From contig NZ_SMNQ01000001.1 in assembly GCF_004353505.1 (NCBI RefSeq), forward strand, positions 806,001 through 870,000: a stretch of 64,000 nt of DNA, given 5' to 3'. The notes beneath the pieces were generated by a model, which did not search any database, had not been told where the DNA came from, and saw only the letters and a list, made by a program, of their open reading frames with translations. Shown piece after piece: positions 1-16,141 of this stretch. The translations under genes and the position numbers were made by a program. The number at the start of each line of letters is the position of its first letter. Within the stretch, counting starts at the first letter, position 1. This DNA is from Streptomyces sp. WAC05374. GTDB taxonomy: Bacteria > Actinomycetota > Actinomycetes > Streptomycetales > Streptomycetaceae.

Positions 1-7887
<7,887 letters not shown>

Positions 7888-8243
7888 CGTTCGCGTGGCC
7901 TTTCCCTGGTGGTGCGTCAGCGATGGGGTGTGGGGTGCCGGCCGTCGGCGACGGCTCGGTCACGTCGATGGCGTGGGGATCGGAAGGACCGTGTCGCGGG
8001 AGCGGGCGGCGCCGGTGCCGGGGTCCTGGTACGGCGCGCAGAGGCCGTGCTGGTGCTGATGGGTCTCGAGTTCGCGGTGCGGCGGCCCATGAACCGCGAC
8101 GGTGCGGGGCCTGGCCCGGGGGCCCGGATGTTCCGTCACGTCCGCCGGTGTCCGGCGGCGCGTGCTCCACCCGCCGGGCCGGGGACGGCGACCGGGCGGG
8201 TGGAGGGGCCGGACGGAGCCGGCGGTGTTCTCGCCGGGACGGC
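7888..8243. other. Intergenic stretch between NRPS and siderophore-binding protein genes
   Basis: About 356 bp with no convincing gene. Open frames on both strands here are Pro/Arg/Gly-rich and match no family I know; in particular there is no MbtH-like WxxE-type small protein, which would be the expected passenger. The sequence contains GC-rich inverted segments but no clean terminator and no second iron box. The NRPS ribosome site (GGGAAAGG on the minus strand) lies at its left end. The NRPS may be read through from the lipoprotein gene or have its own promoter. Confidence 0.6.
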
Positions 8244-9284
8244 CTACTTGACGGCCTCGAGCATCGGGACGACCTGGTCGATGGCGTACGGGATCGACAG
8301 CACCGTGTTGAAGGAGAGCGCGGCGCCGATGTCCGGGCTGTCGTATGGCAGGAACAGGTCCCGCTTCTCCTGGTGCACCTTGGTCTTCTTGTACAGCGGG
8401 TCGGCCTTCATGGCCTTCTCGGTGTCCGGGGTGCCCAGCCACACCGTGCGGTCGGCCTCCATGACGTCGAGGCGCTCGACGCTCAGGTCCGCGATGTTCT
8501 CCTTGCCGAGGGCCCCGCGGTACGCCTCGGAGGTCGTGAAGCCCATCTCCGACAGGAAGATGACCTTCGGGTCCTTCGGGGAGAACGCCGAGAACTTGCC
8601 CGGCTCGTAGGGCTCGCCGACGGCGACCGTCTTGCCCTTCCACTCGGGGTGCTTGTCGCGCACGGCCTTGAACCGGGCGTCGATGCCGGCGATGAGCTTC
8701 TCGGTCTCGGCGGACTTGCCGAGCGCCTTGCCGATCTGCCGGGTCATGTCCTGCCACGGGGCCTGGTAGTCCTCGTGGCCCTTGGGCTGGGCGACCACCT
8801 TGGCGATCTTGGAGAGGGTGTCGTACTGCTCCTTCTTCATGCCGGAGTACTGCGCGATGATCAGGTCCGGCTTGAGGGCGGCGATCTTCTCGACGTTGTA
8901 CTCGTCGCGCTCGCCGACGATCTGCGGCGGCGTCGAGCCCCACTTGTCCTTGGCCCAGGCCCACTTGCCGTACGGCTGCTCCTTGAACCAGTCCACCGCG
9001 CCGACCGGCTTGGCGCCCAGCGCCAGCACCGCGTCCTGGTCGGAGAGACCGAGGGTGACGATCTTCTTCGGCTCCGCGTCGATCGTCGTGCTGCCGTACT
9101 TGTGCTCCACGGTCACCGGGAAGGCGGCGCTCTTGGCGCCGGCCCCGGCCGGTGCCTTGGACTCCGGCTTGTCCCCCTCCCCGCCGCCGCAGGCGGCCAG
9201 GGCGAGAGCGGCGGCCGTGGCGACGGCCACGCGGGGGATGCTTCTGGCGAGCCGCGTCAGCGCGGGGCGTGTACCAGTGGACAC
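8244..9284 (-). CDS. Iron-siderophore ABC transporter substrate-binding lipoprotein
   Basis: 346-residue FhuD/FepB-type class III substrate-binding lipoprotein that captures the ferric siderophore outside the membrane and hands it to an ABC permease. The GTG start at 9284 is chosen because AAAGGA lies just upstream. An Arg-rich n-region and hydrophobic stretch lead to the lipobox L29-A30-A31-C32, followed by a Gly/Ser linker. Family features include KKIVTLGLSDQDAVLALGAKPVG and a Lys/Glu-rich long helix between the two lobes. It lies downstream of the ornithine monooxygenase gene and upstream of the NRPS gene on the same strand, matching the CchF position in coelichelin-like loci. No permease or ATPase partner is in the window, so those are left of the edge or elsewhere. 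Confidence 0.92.
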   Translation of the reverse strand: MSTGTRPALTRLARSIPRVAVATAAALALAACGGGEGDKPESKAPAGAGAKSAAFPVTVEHKYGSTTIDAEPKKIVTLGLSDQDAVLALGAKPVGAVDWFKEQPYGKWAWAKDKWGSTPPQIVGERDEYNVEKIAALKPDLIIAQYSGMKKEQYDTLSKIAKVVAQPKGHEDYQAPWQDMTRQIGKALGKSAETEKLIAGIDARFKAVRDKHPEWKGKTVAVGEPYEPGKFSAFSPKDPKVIFLSEMGFTTSEAYRGALGKENIADLSVERLDVMEADRTVWLGTPDTEKAMKADPLYKKTKVHQEKRDLFLPYDSPDIGAALSFNTVLSIPYAIDQVVPMLEAVK

Positions 9285-9383
9285 GGTTGTTCCTTTCGCG
9301 GGGGTTTCACGGTGCGTGCCCGGACCGCCGGGCATGCGGCGCTGCCGGCGGTCCGGACGGGAACGGGCTTCCTTGCGGGGCCG

Positions 9384-10736
9384 CTAGCGGGGCGAGCCGA
9401 CCCCGTCCGCGACCGGCCGGGCCTCGTCCGGCACGGCCTTCAGGTCGCGGTCCAGGATCGAGCCCAGTATTTCGCCCACCCGTATCGCGGTGTTGGACAG
9501 CAGGGAGGAGGTGATGCCGTGGGTGTGCTCGGTGCCTCCCTGGAGGTAGATGCCGCACCGCAGTTCCGCGTCGGTCGCGATGCGGTAGTCGCGCTCGACG
9601 CGCACCCGCCCCTGCTCGTCACGGTGGCAGCGGTCGGCGACCTCCCCGAGCAGACCGAGCGCGTCGGCCTGACGGTATCCGGTGGCGCACACGACGACGT
9701 CGGCGTCCAGCGGGGTCTCCTCGCCCGTGACCAGCGACGTGACCGTGGCACGGACGCCGTCCCGGGTCTCCTCGACGCCCGTGAGCCGCGAGACGTTGAG
9801 GAAGCGCAGGCGCTCGGCGCCCATGACCTTCTCCTGGTACGCCTGCCGGTACAGGTCGTCGATGAGGTCGATGTCCACCACGGAGTAGTTGGTGTTGCCG
9901 TGGTAGTCCATCAGCTTGCGCTTGATGTCCTCGGGGGCCGTGAAGTACTCGTCGACGGCGGCCGGGTCGAAGATGCGGTTGGCGAAGCTGCTGTCGTCGG
10001 CGGGGCTGTACCCGTAACGGGAGAAGACGGCGCAGATCTCCGCCTCGGGGAAGCGCCGGTGCAGGTAGGCGACGTTCTCGGCGGCGCTCTGGCCGGCGCC
10101 GACGACGACGAAGCGGGACGGGTCGGTCCCCTCCAGGCCGTCGACCTTCGCGAGGAGGTCGGAGTTGTGCCAGACCCGGTCGGTGCGCTCGATGCCCTCC
10201 GGCATGAGCGGGCGCAGTCCGGTGCCGATGACGAGGTTGCGGGCGCGGTGGACGACCACCTCGGCGCCCGAGCGGGCCGTCACGTCGAGGTACTCCACCA
10301 CACCGTCACGCACGACGGGTTCGACGGCGATGACCTGGTGGCCGTACGAGACCATGTCGTCGACCTTCGCCGCGGCCCACTCGAAGTAGTCGTGGAACTC
10401 CACGCGCAGCGGGAAGAGGTTCTTGTGGTTGACGAAGTCGATCAGGCGGCCCTTGCTCTGCAGGTAGCAGAGGAAGCTGTACTCGCTGCTCGGATTCCGC
10501 AGCGTGACCAGGTCCTTGAGGAAGGACACCTGCATGGTCGCGTCGTCGATGAGCATGCCGCGGTGCCAGCCGAAGCTGGGCTGCTGCTCGAAGAAGTGGG
10601 CGGTGACCGCCTCCTGCCTTCCGACGCGCGCGTTGTGCTCGCTCAGCGCGATCGCCATGGCCACGTTGGACGGCCCGAAGCCGATGCCAATCAGGTCGTG
10701 GATCAGTGGTGCGTCGCCAGGAAGAGCCTGTGACAT
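9384..10736 (-). CDS. L-ornithine N5-monooxygenase (siderophore hydroxamate biosynthesis)
   Basis: 450-residue FAD/NADPH-dependent N-hydroxylating monooxygenase of the SidA/PvdA/CchB family, expected to convert L-ornithine to N5-hydroxyornithine for the hydroxamate ligands. It shows the N-terminal FAD motif GIGFGPSNVA, the substrate/flavin segment QPSFGWHRGM, the NADPH motif VVGAGQSAAE near mid-protein, and the C-terminal ATGY(R) motif with HTHGI(T)SSLLSNTAIR. The ATG at 10736 is preferred over an in-frame start 25 codons upstream because a GGGAG site precedes it and homologues begin with a short tail before the flavin motif. It is the first gene after the iron box at 10838..10856, so it should head an iron-repressed minus-strand operon with the binding protein and NRPS. 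Confidence 0.93.
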   Translation of the reverse strand: MSQALPGDAPLIHDLIGIGFGPSNVAMAIALSEHNARVGRQEAVTAHFFEQQPSFGWHRGMLIDDATMQVSFLKDLVTLRNPSSEYSFLCYLQSKGRLIDFVNHKNLFPLRVEFHDYFEWAAAKVDDMVSYGHQVIAVEPVVRDGVVEYLDVTARSGAEVVVHRARNLVIGTGLRPLMPEGIERTDRVWHNSDLLAKVDGLEGTDPSRFVVVGAGQSAAENVAYLHRRFPEAEICAVFSRYGYSPADDSSFANRIFDPAAVDEYFTAPEDIKRKLMDYHGNTNYSVVDIDLIDDLYRQAYQEKVMGAERLRFLNVSRLTGVEETRDGVRATVTSLVTGEETPLDADVVVCATGYRQADALGLLGEVADRCHRDEQGRVRVERDYRIATDAELRCGIYLQGGTEHTHGITSSLLSNTAIRVGEILGSILDRDLKAVPDEARPVADGVGSPR

Positions 10737-10837
10737 GTCACTCCCATTCGTGCGGGCAAGCCGCCCGTCAGCGTGCTGCCGGGCGTGGGGGAAAACGGGG
10801 AGTCCAGGCACGCCGGTGACCGGCAGCCGATCGGAAC

Positions 10838-10856
10838 TTAGGTAACGCTAACCTGA
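10838..10856. promoter_or_regulatory. Iron box (DmdR/IdeR-type operator) for the minus-strand siderophore genes
   Basis: The 19-mer TTAGGTAACGCTAACCTGA is a near-palindrome closely matching the actinobacterial iron-box consensus TTAGGTTAGGCTAACCTAA. It lies about 100 bp upstream of the monooxygenase start, a typical place for a DtxR-family repressor to block transcription when iron is plentiful. Confidence 0.85.
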
Positions 10857-10941
10857 TCCAGCCGACCTGTCGACGGGACAAAGCGGGCAACACCCTCATT
10901 CATGGAGGTCAACCGGCCTGGAATTGGGGCTTGTTGCAGCC

Positions 10942-10960
10942 TTAGGTAAGGCTTGCTTTA
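10942..10960. promoter_or_regulatory. Second iron box, upstream of the formyltransferase gene
   Basis: TTAGGTAAGGCTTGCTTTA matches the left half and centre of the DmdR/IdeR consensus well and the right half less well. It is 37 bp upstream of the formyltransferase ATG, so it probably overlaps that promoter. With the site at 10838 it allows separate iron control of the two divergent transcripts. Confidence 0.72.
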
Positions 10961-10997
10961 CTGATCCGGTCACGCACTCTTCTGAGGAGGAACCCCT

Positions 10998-11945
10998 ATG
11001 CGGGTCGTCATGTTCGGTTATCAGACCTGGGGCCATCGCACCCTGCAAGCGCTCCTGGACTCCGAACACGACGTCGTGCTGGTCGTGACGCACCCCAAGA
11101 GCGACCACGCCTACGAGAAGATCTGGAGCGACTCCGTCGCCGACCTCGCCGAGGCGCACGGCGTCCCCGTGGTCATCCGCAACCGGCCGGACGACGACGA
11201 GTTGTTCCAGCGCCTCAAGGAGGCCGACCCGGACATCATCGTGGCCAACAACTGGCGCACCTGGATACCGCCGCGCATCTACACCCTGCCGCGCCACGGC
11301 ACCCTCAACGTCCACGACTCGCTGCTGCCCAAGTACGCGGGCTTCTCCCCGCTGATCTGGGCCCTCATCAACGGCGAGCGGGAAGTCGGCGTCACCGCGC
11401 ACATGATGGACGAGGTGCTCGACGCGGGCGACATCGTGGACCAGCGCGCCGTGACGGTGGAACCCACCGACACGGCCACGGACCTCTTCCACAAGACGGT
11501 CGACCTGATCGCCCCCGTGACGATCGGCGCCCTCGCCCGGATCGCGGCCGGCGAGACCGAGTTCACCAAGCAGGACCGCTCCCAGGCCAGCTTCTTCCAC
11601 AAGCGGTCAGAGGAGGACATCCGCATCAACTGGGACTGGCCCGCCGACGTCCTGGAGCGCCTGGTCCGCGCCCAGTCGGCCCCCTACCCGGCCGCCTTCA
11701 CCTTCCACAAGGGCAAGCGGCTCGAGATCCTCTCCGCCGTCGTCTCCGAGGGGCGCTACGGCGGCACCCCGGGCCGGATCTTCTACCGCGAGGGCGACGG
11801 CGTGGTCATCGTCGCCGGCGCCGATGCCCGTACGGGCCGCAACCACGGCCTGGCCATCACCCGGGTACGGACGGAGGACGGCCGCGAACTGCCCGCGACC
11901 GAGTACTTCACCGCCATGGGCGGCTACCTGACGAGCCGTCCCTGA
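10998..11945 (+). CDS. N5-hydroxyornithine formyltransferase (CchA-like)
   Basis: 315-residue member of the methionyl-tRNA formyltransferase fold, with an N-terminal formyl_trans_N catalytic domain and a C-terminal OB-like domain starting near residue 205. The catalytic block is TLNVHDSLLPKYAGFSP followed by LDAGDIVDQ, giving the expected Asn-His-Asp triad. It should transfer a formyl group from N10-formyltetrahydrofolate to hydroxyornithine, completing the hydroxamate, as proposed for CchA of coelichelin synthesis. The ATG at 10998 is preceded by a strong GAGGAGG site and the iron box at 10942. It is divergent from the monooxygenase and is followed by a strong hairpin, so it looks monocistronic. 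Confidence 0.92.
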   Translation: MRVVMFGYQTWGHRTLQALLDSEHDVVLVVTHPKSDHAYEKIWSDSVADLAEAHGVPVVIRNRPDDDELFQRLKEADPDIIVANNWRTWIPPRIYTLPRHGTLNVHDSLLPKYAGFSPLIWALINGEREVGVTAHMMDEVLDAGDIVDQRAVTVEPTDTATDLFHKTVDLIAPVTIGALARIAAGETEFTKQDRSQASFFHKRSEEDIRINWDWPADVLERLVRAQSAPYPAAFTFHKGKRLEILSAVVSEGRYGGTPGRIFYREGDGVVIVAGADARTGRNHGLAITRVRTEDGRELPATEYFTAMGGYLTSRP

Positions 11946-11986
11946 CGAGGGCGGCATCCACCCCCGCCACCTGATCACCGGCCCGC

Positions 11987-12015
11987 CCGGACGGCCCCGC
12001 GGGCGGGCCGTCCGG
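11987..12015 (+). terminator. Hairpin terminator after the formyltransferase gene
   Basis: CCGGACGGCCC, a 7-nt loop, then GGGCCGTCCGG form a perfect 11-bp GC-rich stem 41 bp after the stop codon. There is no T-run, as is usual in Streptomyces. The rest of the 334-bp gap to 12280 holds no convincing gene. Confidence 0.7.
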
Positions 12016-12279
12016 TGGGGCCACGAGCTCCCGTCACAGGGCGTGCGACCCGGTCGCCCGGTTCCTTGGCGCCTGCCTCCCACCGCCCGCGGCGGTCCTG
12101 ACGTTCCGCGCGTCACCGCTGCCCCGCCGCCTGCGCCGTCCACCACCTCGTGCGGCGCCCACGGGGCGGCCGGCCCGCGCCCCCGTCACCGCCTGGAGGG
12201 GCACGGCACCGCCCCGTAGGGTGACCTGTCGGGGGACGAGGATCGACGCAGGTGAGCGATCACATCGGGGGACGGGAAC

Positions 12280-15162
12280 GTGGCGGGACTGGTGGGCAGG
12301 TCGGCGGAGCTCGAACAACTGGATGCCCTCCTCGCGGGCCTGGGCCGTTCCGGATCGCCGGAAGTCGTCGACGTCGTCGGCGAACCGGGCATCGGCAAGA
12401 GCAGGTTGCTCGACGAGGTGTGCGCGCGGGCCCGCCGCGCCGGGGTCACCGTACTGCGCGGACGGGCCACCGAGTACGAACAGCACGTTCCCTACCAGCT
12501 CTTCACGGACGCCTTCGCCGACGCCGGACCCGGCGCGGAAGACGCCCTCGCCGAGGTGCGGTCGGTGGTACGGGGCGTCCGGCACGGCCCCGGCGACGGC
12601 TCCGTCGGGAGCGCCGCCGCCCGGTTCGGGCCGCATCGTGCGATCGCGGCGTTCCTGACCCGGCTCGGCGAGCACGGTCTGGTGCTGGCCCTGGACGACG
12701 TGCACTGGGCGGACCCCGCGTCGCGCGAACTCGTGGATCATCTGGTCCGGCACCCCCCGCGCGGACGCGTCCTGCTGGTGGTGGCCCGGCGCGTCCGGCA
12801 GACGCCGACCTCCCTGACCGCGGCGCTGACGCGCGGCGCGGACAGCGGGACCGTGCTCCACCTCGCCCTGGCGCCGCTCACCGAGCGGGAGTCCGTCCTG
12901 GCGCTGGCGCCCGGCATCGGCGAGGACCAGGCCAGGCGGCTGCACGCGGCCAGCGAGGGCAACCCCCTGTACCTGCTGGCGCTCGGACACGCCCACCGCA
13001 CCGGGGCGTCGCTGCCGGGCCTCACCCCGGGCACCCCCGCCGACGCCACGGGCGCCGGGTACGCGGCCGGAGTACCGTCCGGGCTCGCCGCGCTGCTGCT
13101 CGACGAGCTCGGCTCGCTCACCGCATCGCAGCACCGGCTCGTCGAGGCGGTGGCCGCGCTCGGCGACCACGCCTCCTCCGCACTGCTGGCCGCGGTGGGC
13201 GAGCGATCCGTACAGGAGGTGGAGCAGGAGACCGAGGCCCTGGTGGCGCGCGATGTGCTGCGGGCCGGGCCGGGCGGCCGGTGGACGCTGCGCCATCCGC
13301 TGGTACGGGCCCTGGTCCACGAGCGGACCGCGCCGGGGCGGCGGGCCGGACTCCACCGCCGCGCGGCGGTGGAGCTGGCCCGGCGCGGCGCTCCCGTCAC
13401 CGAGCGGGCCGGCCACGTCGCACGGGCGCTGACCACCTGGGACGCCCCGGCGGCGGAGGTGCTGATCGAGGCGGCAGCACGCTTCGCGTCCACCGCTCCG
13501 GCCACCGCCGCCCATCTGCTGGACGTCGTCCTGACCCATATGCCGGACACTGCCGACCGTTTCGCACAGCGCGGCGAGCTGGTGCTGGCACGCGCCCGCG
13601 CGCTCGGCGTCAGCGGGCACCTCCGTGAGAGCCGGGACCTGCTGCACACCCTGATCGAGACCGCCGGCAAGGACCATCCGGAACTGCGGACGAGTGCCGT
13701 CGCCCAGTGCGCCGTGATGGAGCGGCACCTCGGCCACTCCCCCGAGGCCACCGCCCTGCTGCGCCGGGAACTGTCCCGCGATCCCGGCCCCTCCCCCGCC
13801 CAGGCGGTCTCCCTGCGCCTTGCCCTCGGCATGTCCGCCCTGCTGACCGCGTCCTACCCGCAGGCCCGCGCGGACGTCGCGCGGGCCGTCGCCGTCGCCC
13901 GCGCCGACGACGATCCCACCGGTGAGGCGGCGGCGCTCGCGCTCGCGGCCCTGGGCGAGGCGTACGAGGGAGAGACGGAGGCGGCGGCCGGGTTCGCCGA
14001 CTCCGCCGCGTCCCTCGCCGACGCGCTGACCGATCCCGGCCTCGCCGGTCTGTGCGAGGCCCTGGTCTGGCTGGCCTGGGCGGAGACCCTGCTCGAGCGC
14101 TACGCGGACGCCGAGCGGCACATCACCCGGGGGCTGGGCATCGCCCGTCGCACCGGACAGCTCCACGTCCTGCCCCACCTGTTGACGAGCCGCGCCTTCG
14201 TCCACCTCACCACGTGCCGCCTGCCGTCCGCGCTGGAGGCCGCCGAGGAGGCGGAGTCCGTCGCCCGGGCCGCGGGCAGCGACGACCTCCTGGGCTTCAC
14301 CCTGGCCATCAAGACGCTGGTGCTGTTGGTGGCCCGGCCACTCGGCGACACCAGCGCCCTGACCACCGGCGAGGAGGCCACCGCGGCGGCCGGCCGCAGC
14401 AGGGGCTGGTGGTCGTCGCTGGCCTGGTGCATGCTCGGGCACGCGGCCTTCGTCGGCGGCGACCCGCATCGCGCCCAGGAGGCCATCACGGCGGCGGGCG
14501 GCGGCCCCGGACTGCCCCTGCTCCAGCCGTCGATCCGTCCGGGCCAGCTCGACAGCCTCGCCGCCGCGGCACTCGGCGCCGGGGACGTCGAGGCGGCCGG
14601 CCGCTGGGCCGCCCAGGCCACCCGCGAGGCCGACCGGCTCGGCCTCGACGGCCAGCGGGCGGCCGCCCTGCGCGCCCGGGCCACCCTGGCCGAGCACCGC
14701 GGCGAGACGGCCGAGGCGGTACGGCTCCTCGACGCGGCGGCCCAGGAGTACGTCCGCTGCGGCCAGACCCTGTGGGAGGCGTACTCCCTGCTCCGGGCGG
14801 CGCCCCTGGTGCACCGCACCGGGCAGGGGGCACGCGCCGCCGCCATGTGGCACCGGGCCCACCGCATCGCCGACGGCGGCGGCGCACGCCTGCTGGTGGA
14901 CCTCGCCGAACTGATCCGCCCGCTGGTGATGGCCGGGACACCGGAGCTCCCGGCGCAGCTCGCGGAGCTGACCGCTCGTGAGCTGGAGGTGGCCGGGCTG
15001 GTGGGGCAGGGGCTGAGCAACCAGGACATCGCCGCCCGGCTCCACCTCAGCCGGCGCACCGTCGAGGCCCACCTGTCCTCGATCTACCGCAAGGCGTCGG
15101 TGCCGTCCCGCGCGGCCCTCGCCGGGCTCATGACCCGCGTCGGACTGGGAGCCGGGCCGTGA
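12280..15162 (+). CDS. LuxR-family ATP-binding transcriptional regulator (LAL/MalT-like)
   Basis: 960-residue large ATP-binding LuxR-type regulator. The N-terminal AAA domain has Walker A GEPGIGKSR (about residues 33 to 41) and Walker B-like LVLALDDVHWAD. A long alpha-helical, TPR-like Ala/Leu-rich middle follows. The C-terminal LuxR helix-turn-helix is LTARELEVAGLVGQGLSNQD continuing to SRRTVEAHLSSIYRK. The start is GTG at 12280 behind a GGGGGACGGG site. LALs often activate nearby secondary-metabolite or sugar genes, and this one lies next to the siderophore locus, but no iron box precedes it and a terminator separates it from the formyltransferase gene, so a role in siderophore control is unproven. 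Confidence 0.9.
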   Translation: MAGLVGRSAELEQLDALLAGLGRSGSPEVVDVVGEPGIGKSRLLDEVCARARRAGVTVLRGRATEYEQHVPYQLFTDAFADAGPGAEDALAEVRSVVRGVRHGPGDGSVGSAAARFGPHRAIAAFLTRLGEHGLVLALDDVHWADPASRELVDHLVRHPPRGRVLLVVARRVRQTPTSLTAALTRGADSGTVLHLALAPLTERESVLALAPGIGEDQARRLHAASEGNPLYLLALGHAHRTGASLPGLTPGTPADATGAGYAAGVPSGLAALLLDELGSLTASQHRLVEAVAALGDHASSALLAAVGERSVQEVEQETEALVARDVLRAGPGGRWTLRHPLVRALVHERTAPGRRAGLHRRAAVELARRGAPVTERAGHVARALTTWDAPAAEVLIEAAARFASTAPATAAHLLDVVLTHMPDTADRFAQRGELVLARARALGVSGHLRESRDLLHTLIETAGKDHPELRTSAVAQCAVMERHLGHSPEATALLRRELSRDPGPSPAQAVSLRLALGMSALLTASYPQARADVARAVAVARADDDPTGEAAALALAALGEAYEGETEAAAGFADSAASLADALTDPGLAGLCEALVWLAWAETLLERYADAERHITRGLGIARRTGQLHVLPHLLTSRAFVHLTTCRLPSALEAAEEAESVARAAGSDDLLGFTLAIKTLVLLVARPLGDTSALTTGEEATAAAGRSRGWWSSLAWCMLGHAAFVGGDPHRAQEAITAAGGGPGLPLLQPSIRPGQLDSLAAAALGAGDVEAAGRWAAQATREADRLGLDGQRAAALRARATLAEHRGETAEAVRLLDAAAQEYVRCGQTLWEAYSLLRAAPLVHRTGQGARAAAMWHRAHRIADGGGARLLVDLAELIRPLVMAGTPELPAQLAELTARELEVAGLVGQGLSNQDIAARLHLSRRTVEAHLSSIYRKASVPSRAALAGLMTRVGLGAGP

Positions 15163-15322
15163 GCGGTACCGGTGGACCGCGTCCTTCCCGCCGCCTCCGC
15201 ACCGCACACCCCGCGACCGGGCGGAACCCGTAGTCGATTACGTAATTCCCCCGAGGCCGCCACCCCCCGCCGCCGTCTACGTTCGACCGGTCGGACGGCT
15301 CGAGCGGTGCAGAGGGGACTGC

Positions 15323-16141
15323 GTGAGAGGCAACACCGGTGGTGCGGGCAGCAGTTGGGTGGCGGTCCTGGTGACGGGGGCTCTGCTGGCGGGGTGTTCG
15401 GCTCAGGCGGCGGACGGCGGGTCCCCGCGGCGGGCCGGGGCGTCCGCGCACACCGCCTCGCCGCGCGCCGCGGTGTCCCCGCCGGGCGGGTCGACCGCCG
15501 CCCCCGTCTTCACACCCGACGCGTCCCTCGTTCCCAGAACGGCTGAGGACGGTCAGAGACTGGTGGAGTCGGTGGTGCCGGCTCCGGGCGACTGGGGGCG
15601 GGGCTTCGTCGCCCAGGATCCGGCCGTGAGCCGGCCCGGCACGTGGGCCGTGCTGGACGACGGCTGCCGCTGGGGGCGGGAGCAGGCCCCGCGGGGAGTA
15701 CTGGCCGCTCTGTCCCGCTACAGCGTGCTGCCCGCCGACGGCTCCCGGGGCGCCGTCAAGGTGACCGCCGCGGCCACCGTGCACGCCTCCGCCCTCGGCG
15801 CGGACGAACAACTCAGCACCACGCTGGAGGAGGTCCTGCGCTGCCCGGAGCAGCGCCCCCGGGCCGACGCCCTGATCACCGGCCTGAACTCGCTCGGCAC
15901 CCCCTTCGGCGCCCGGGAGCAGGAGCACGCCGACGACTCCGTGCTGGAGGCCGGGCTGTACGTCGAGAAGGGCGGCGCCGCCCAGCCGTACCGGTGGATG
16001 GTCGCCCGGCTGGGCACGGTCGTCGTGGCCGTCTCCGTGACGGGCGCGAAGGGCCACACCGAGCAGGAACTCCAGCAACGGGGCGCCGACGCCCTGGGGC
16101 AGATGCTGGCGCGCGTCCAGCAGCGCCTGAAGGGGAAGTGA
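15323..16141 (+). CDS. Putative lipoprotein coupled to a receptor kinase gene
   Basis: 272-residue exported protein of unknown function. The GTG start at 15323 follows AGAGGGG. A hydrophobic segment ends in a lipobox L-L-A-G-C at about residues 22 to 26, then a Ser/Pro/Ala-rich low-complexity linker and a compact domain (about 75 to 272) with WAVLDDGCRW and a C-terminal amphipathic helix. The stop codon overlaps the ATG of the next gene (TGATG at 16139..16143), which implies translational coupling to the Ser/Thr kinase. It may be a ligand-binding or accessory partner of the kinase's extracellular sensor; that is inference from context only. An ATTACGTAAT palindrome lies upstream at 15237..15246. 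Confidence 0.78.
   Translation: MRGNTGGAGSSWVAVLVTGALLAGCSAQAADGGSPRRAGASAHTASPRAAVSPPGGSTAAPVFTPDASLVPRTAEDGQRLVESVVPAPGDWGRGFVAQDPAVSRPGTWAVLDDGCRWGREQAPRGVLAALSRYSVLPADGSRGAVKVTAAATVHASALGADEQLSTTLEEVLRCPEQRPRADALITGLNSLGTPFGAREQEHADDSVLEAGLYVEKGGAAQPYRWMVARLGTVVVAVSVTGAKGHTEQELQQRGADALGQMLARVQQRLKGK

Noticed and set aside
7923..10733. Long plus-strand open frame opposite the siderophore-binding and monooxygenase genes
   Set aside because: Antisense shadow; the minus-strand proteins have clear family signatures and ribosome sites.
12034..15207. Long minus-strand open frame opposite the LAL regulator
   Set aside because: No recognisable motifs; the plus strand has Walker and LuxR motifs.
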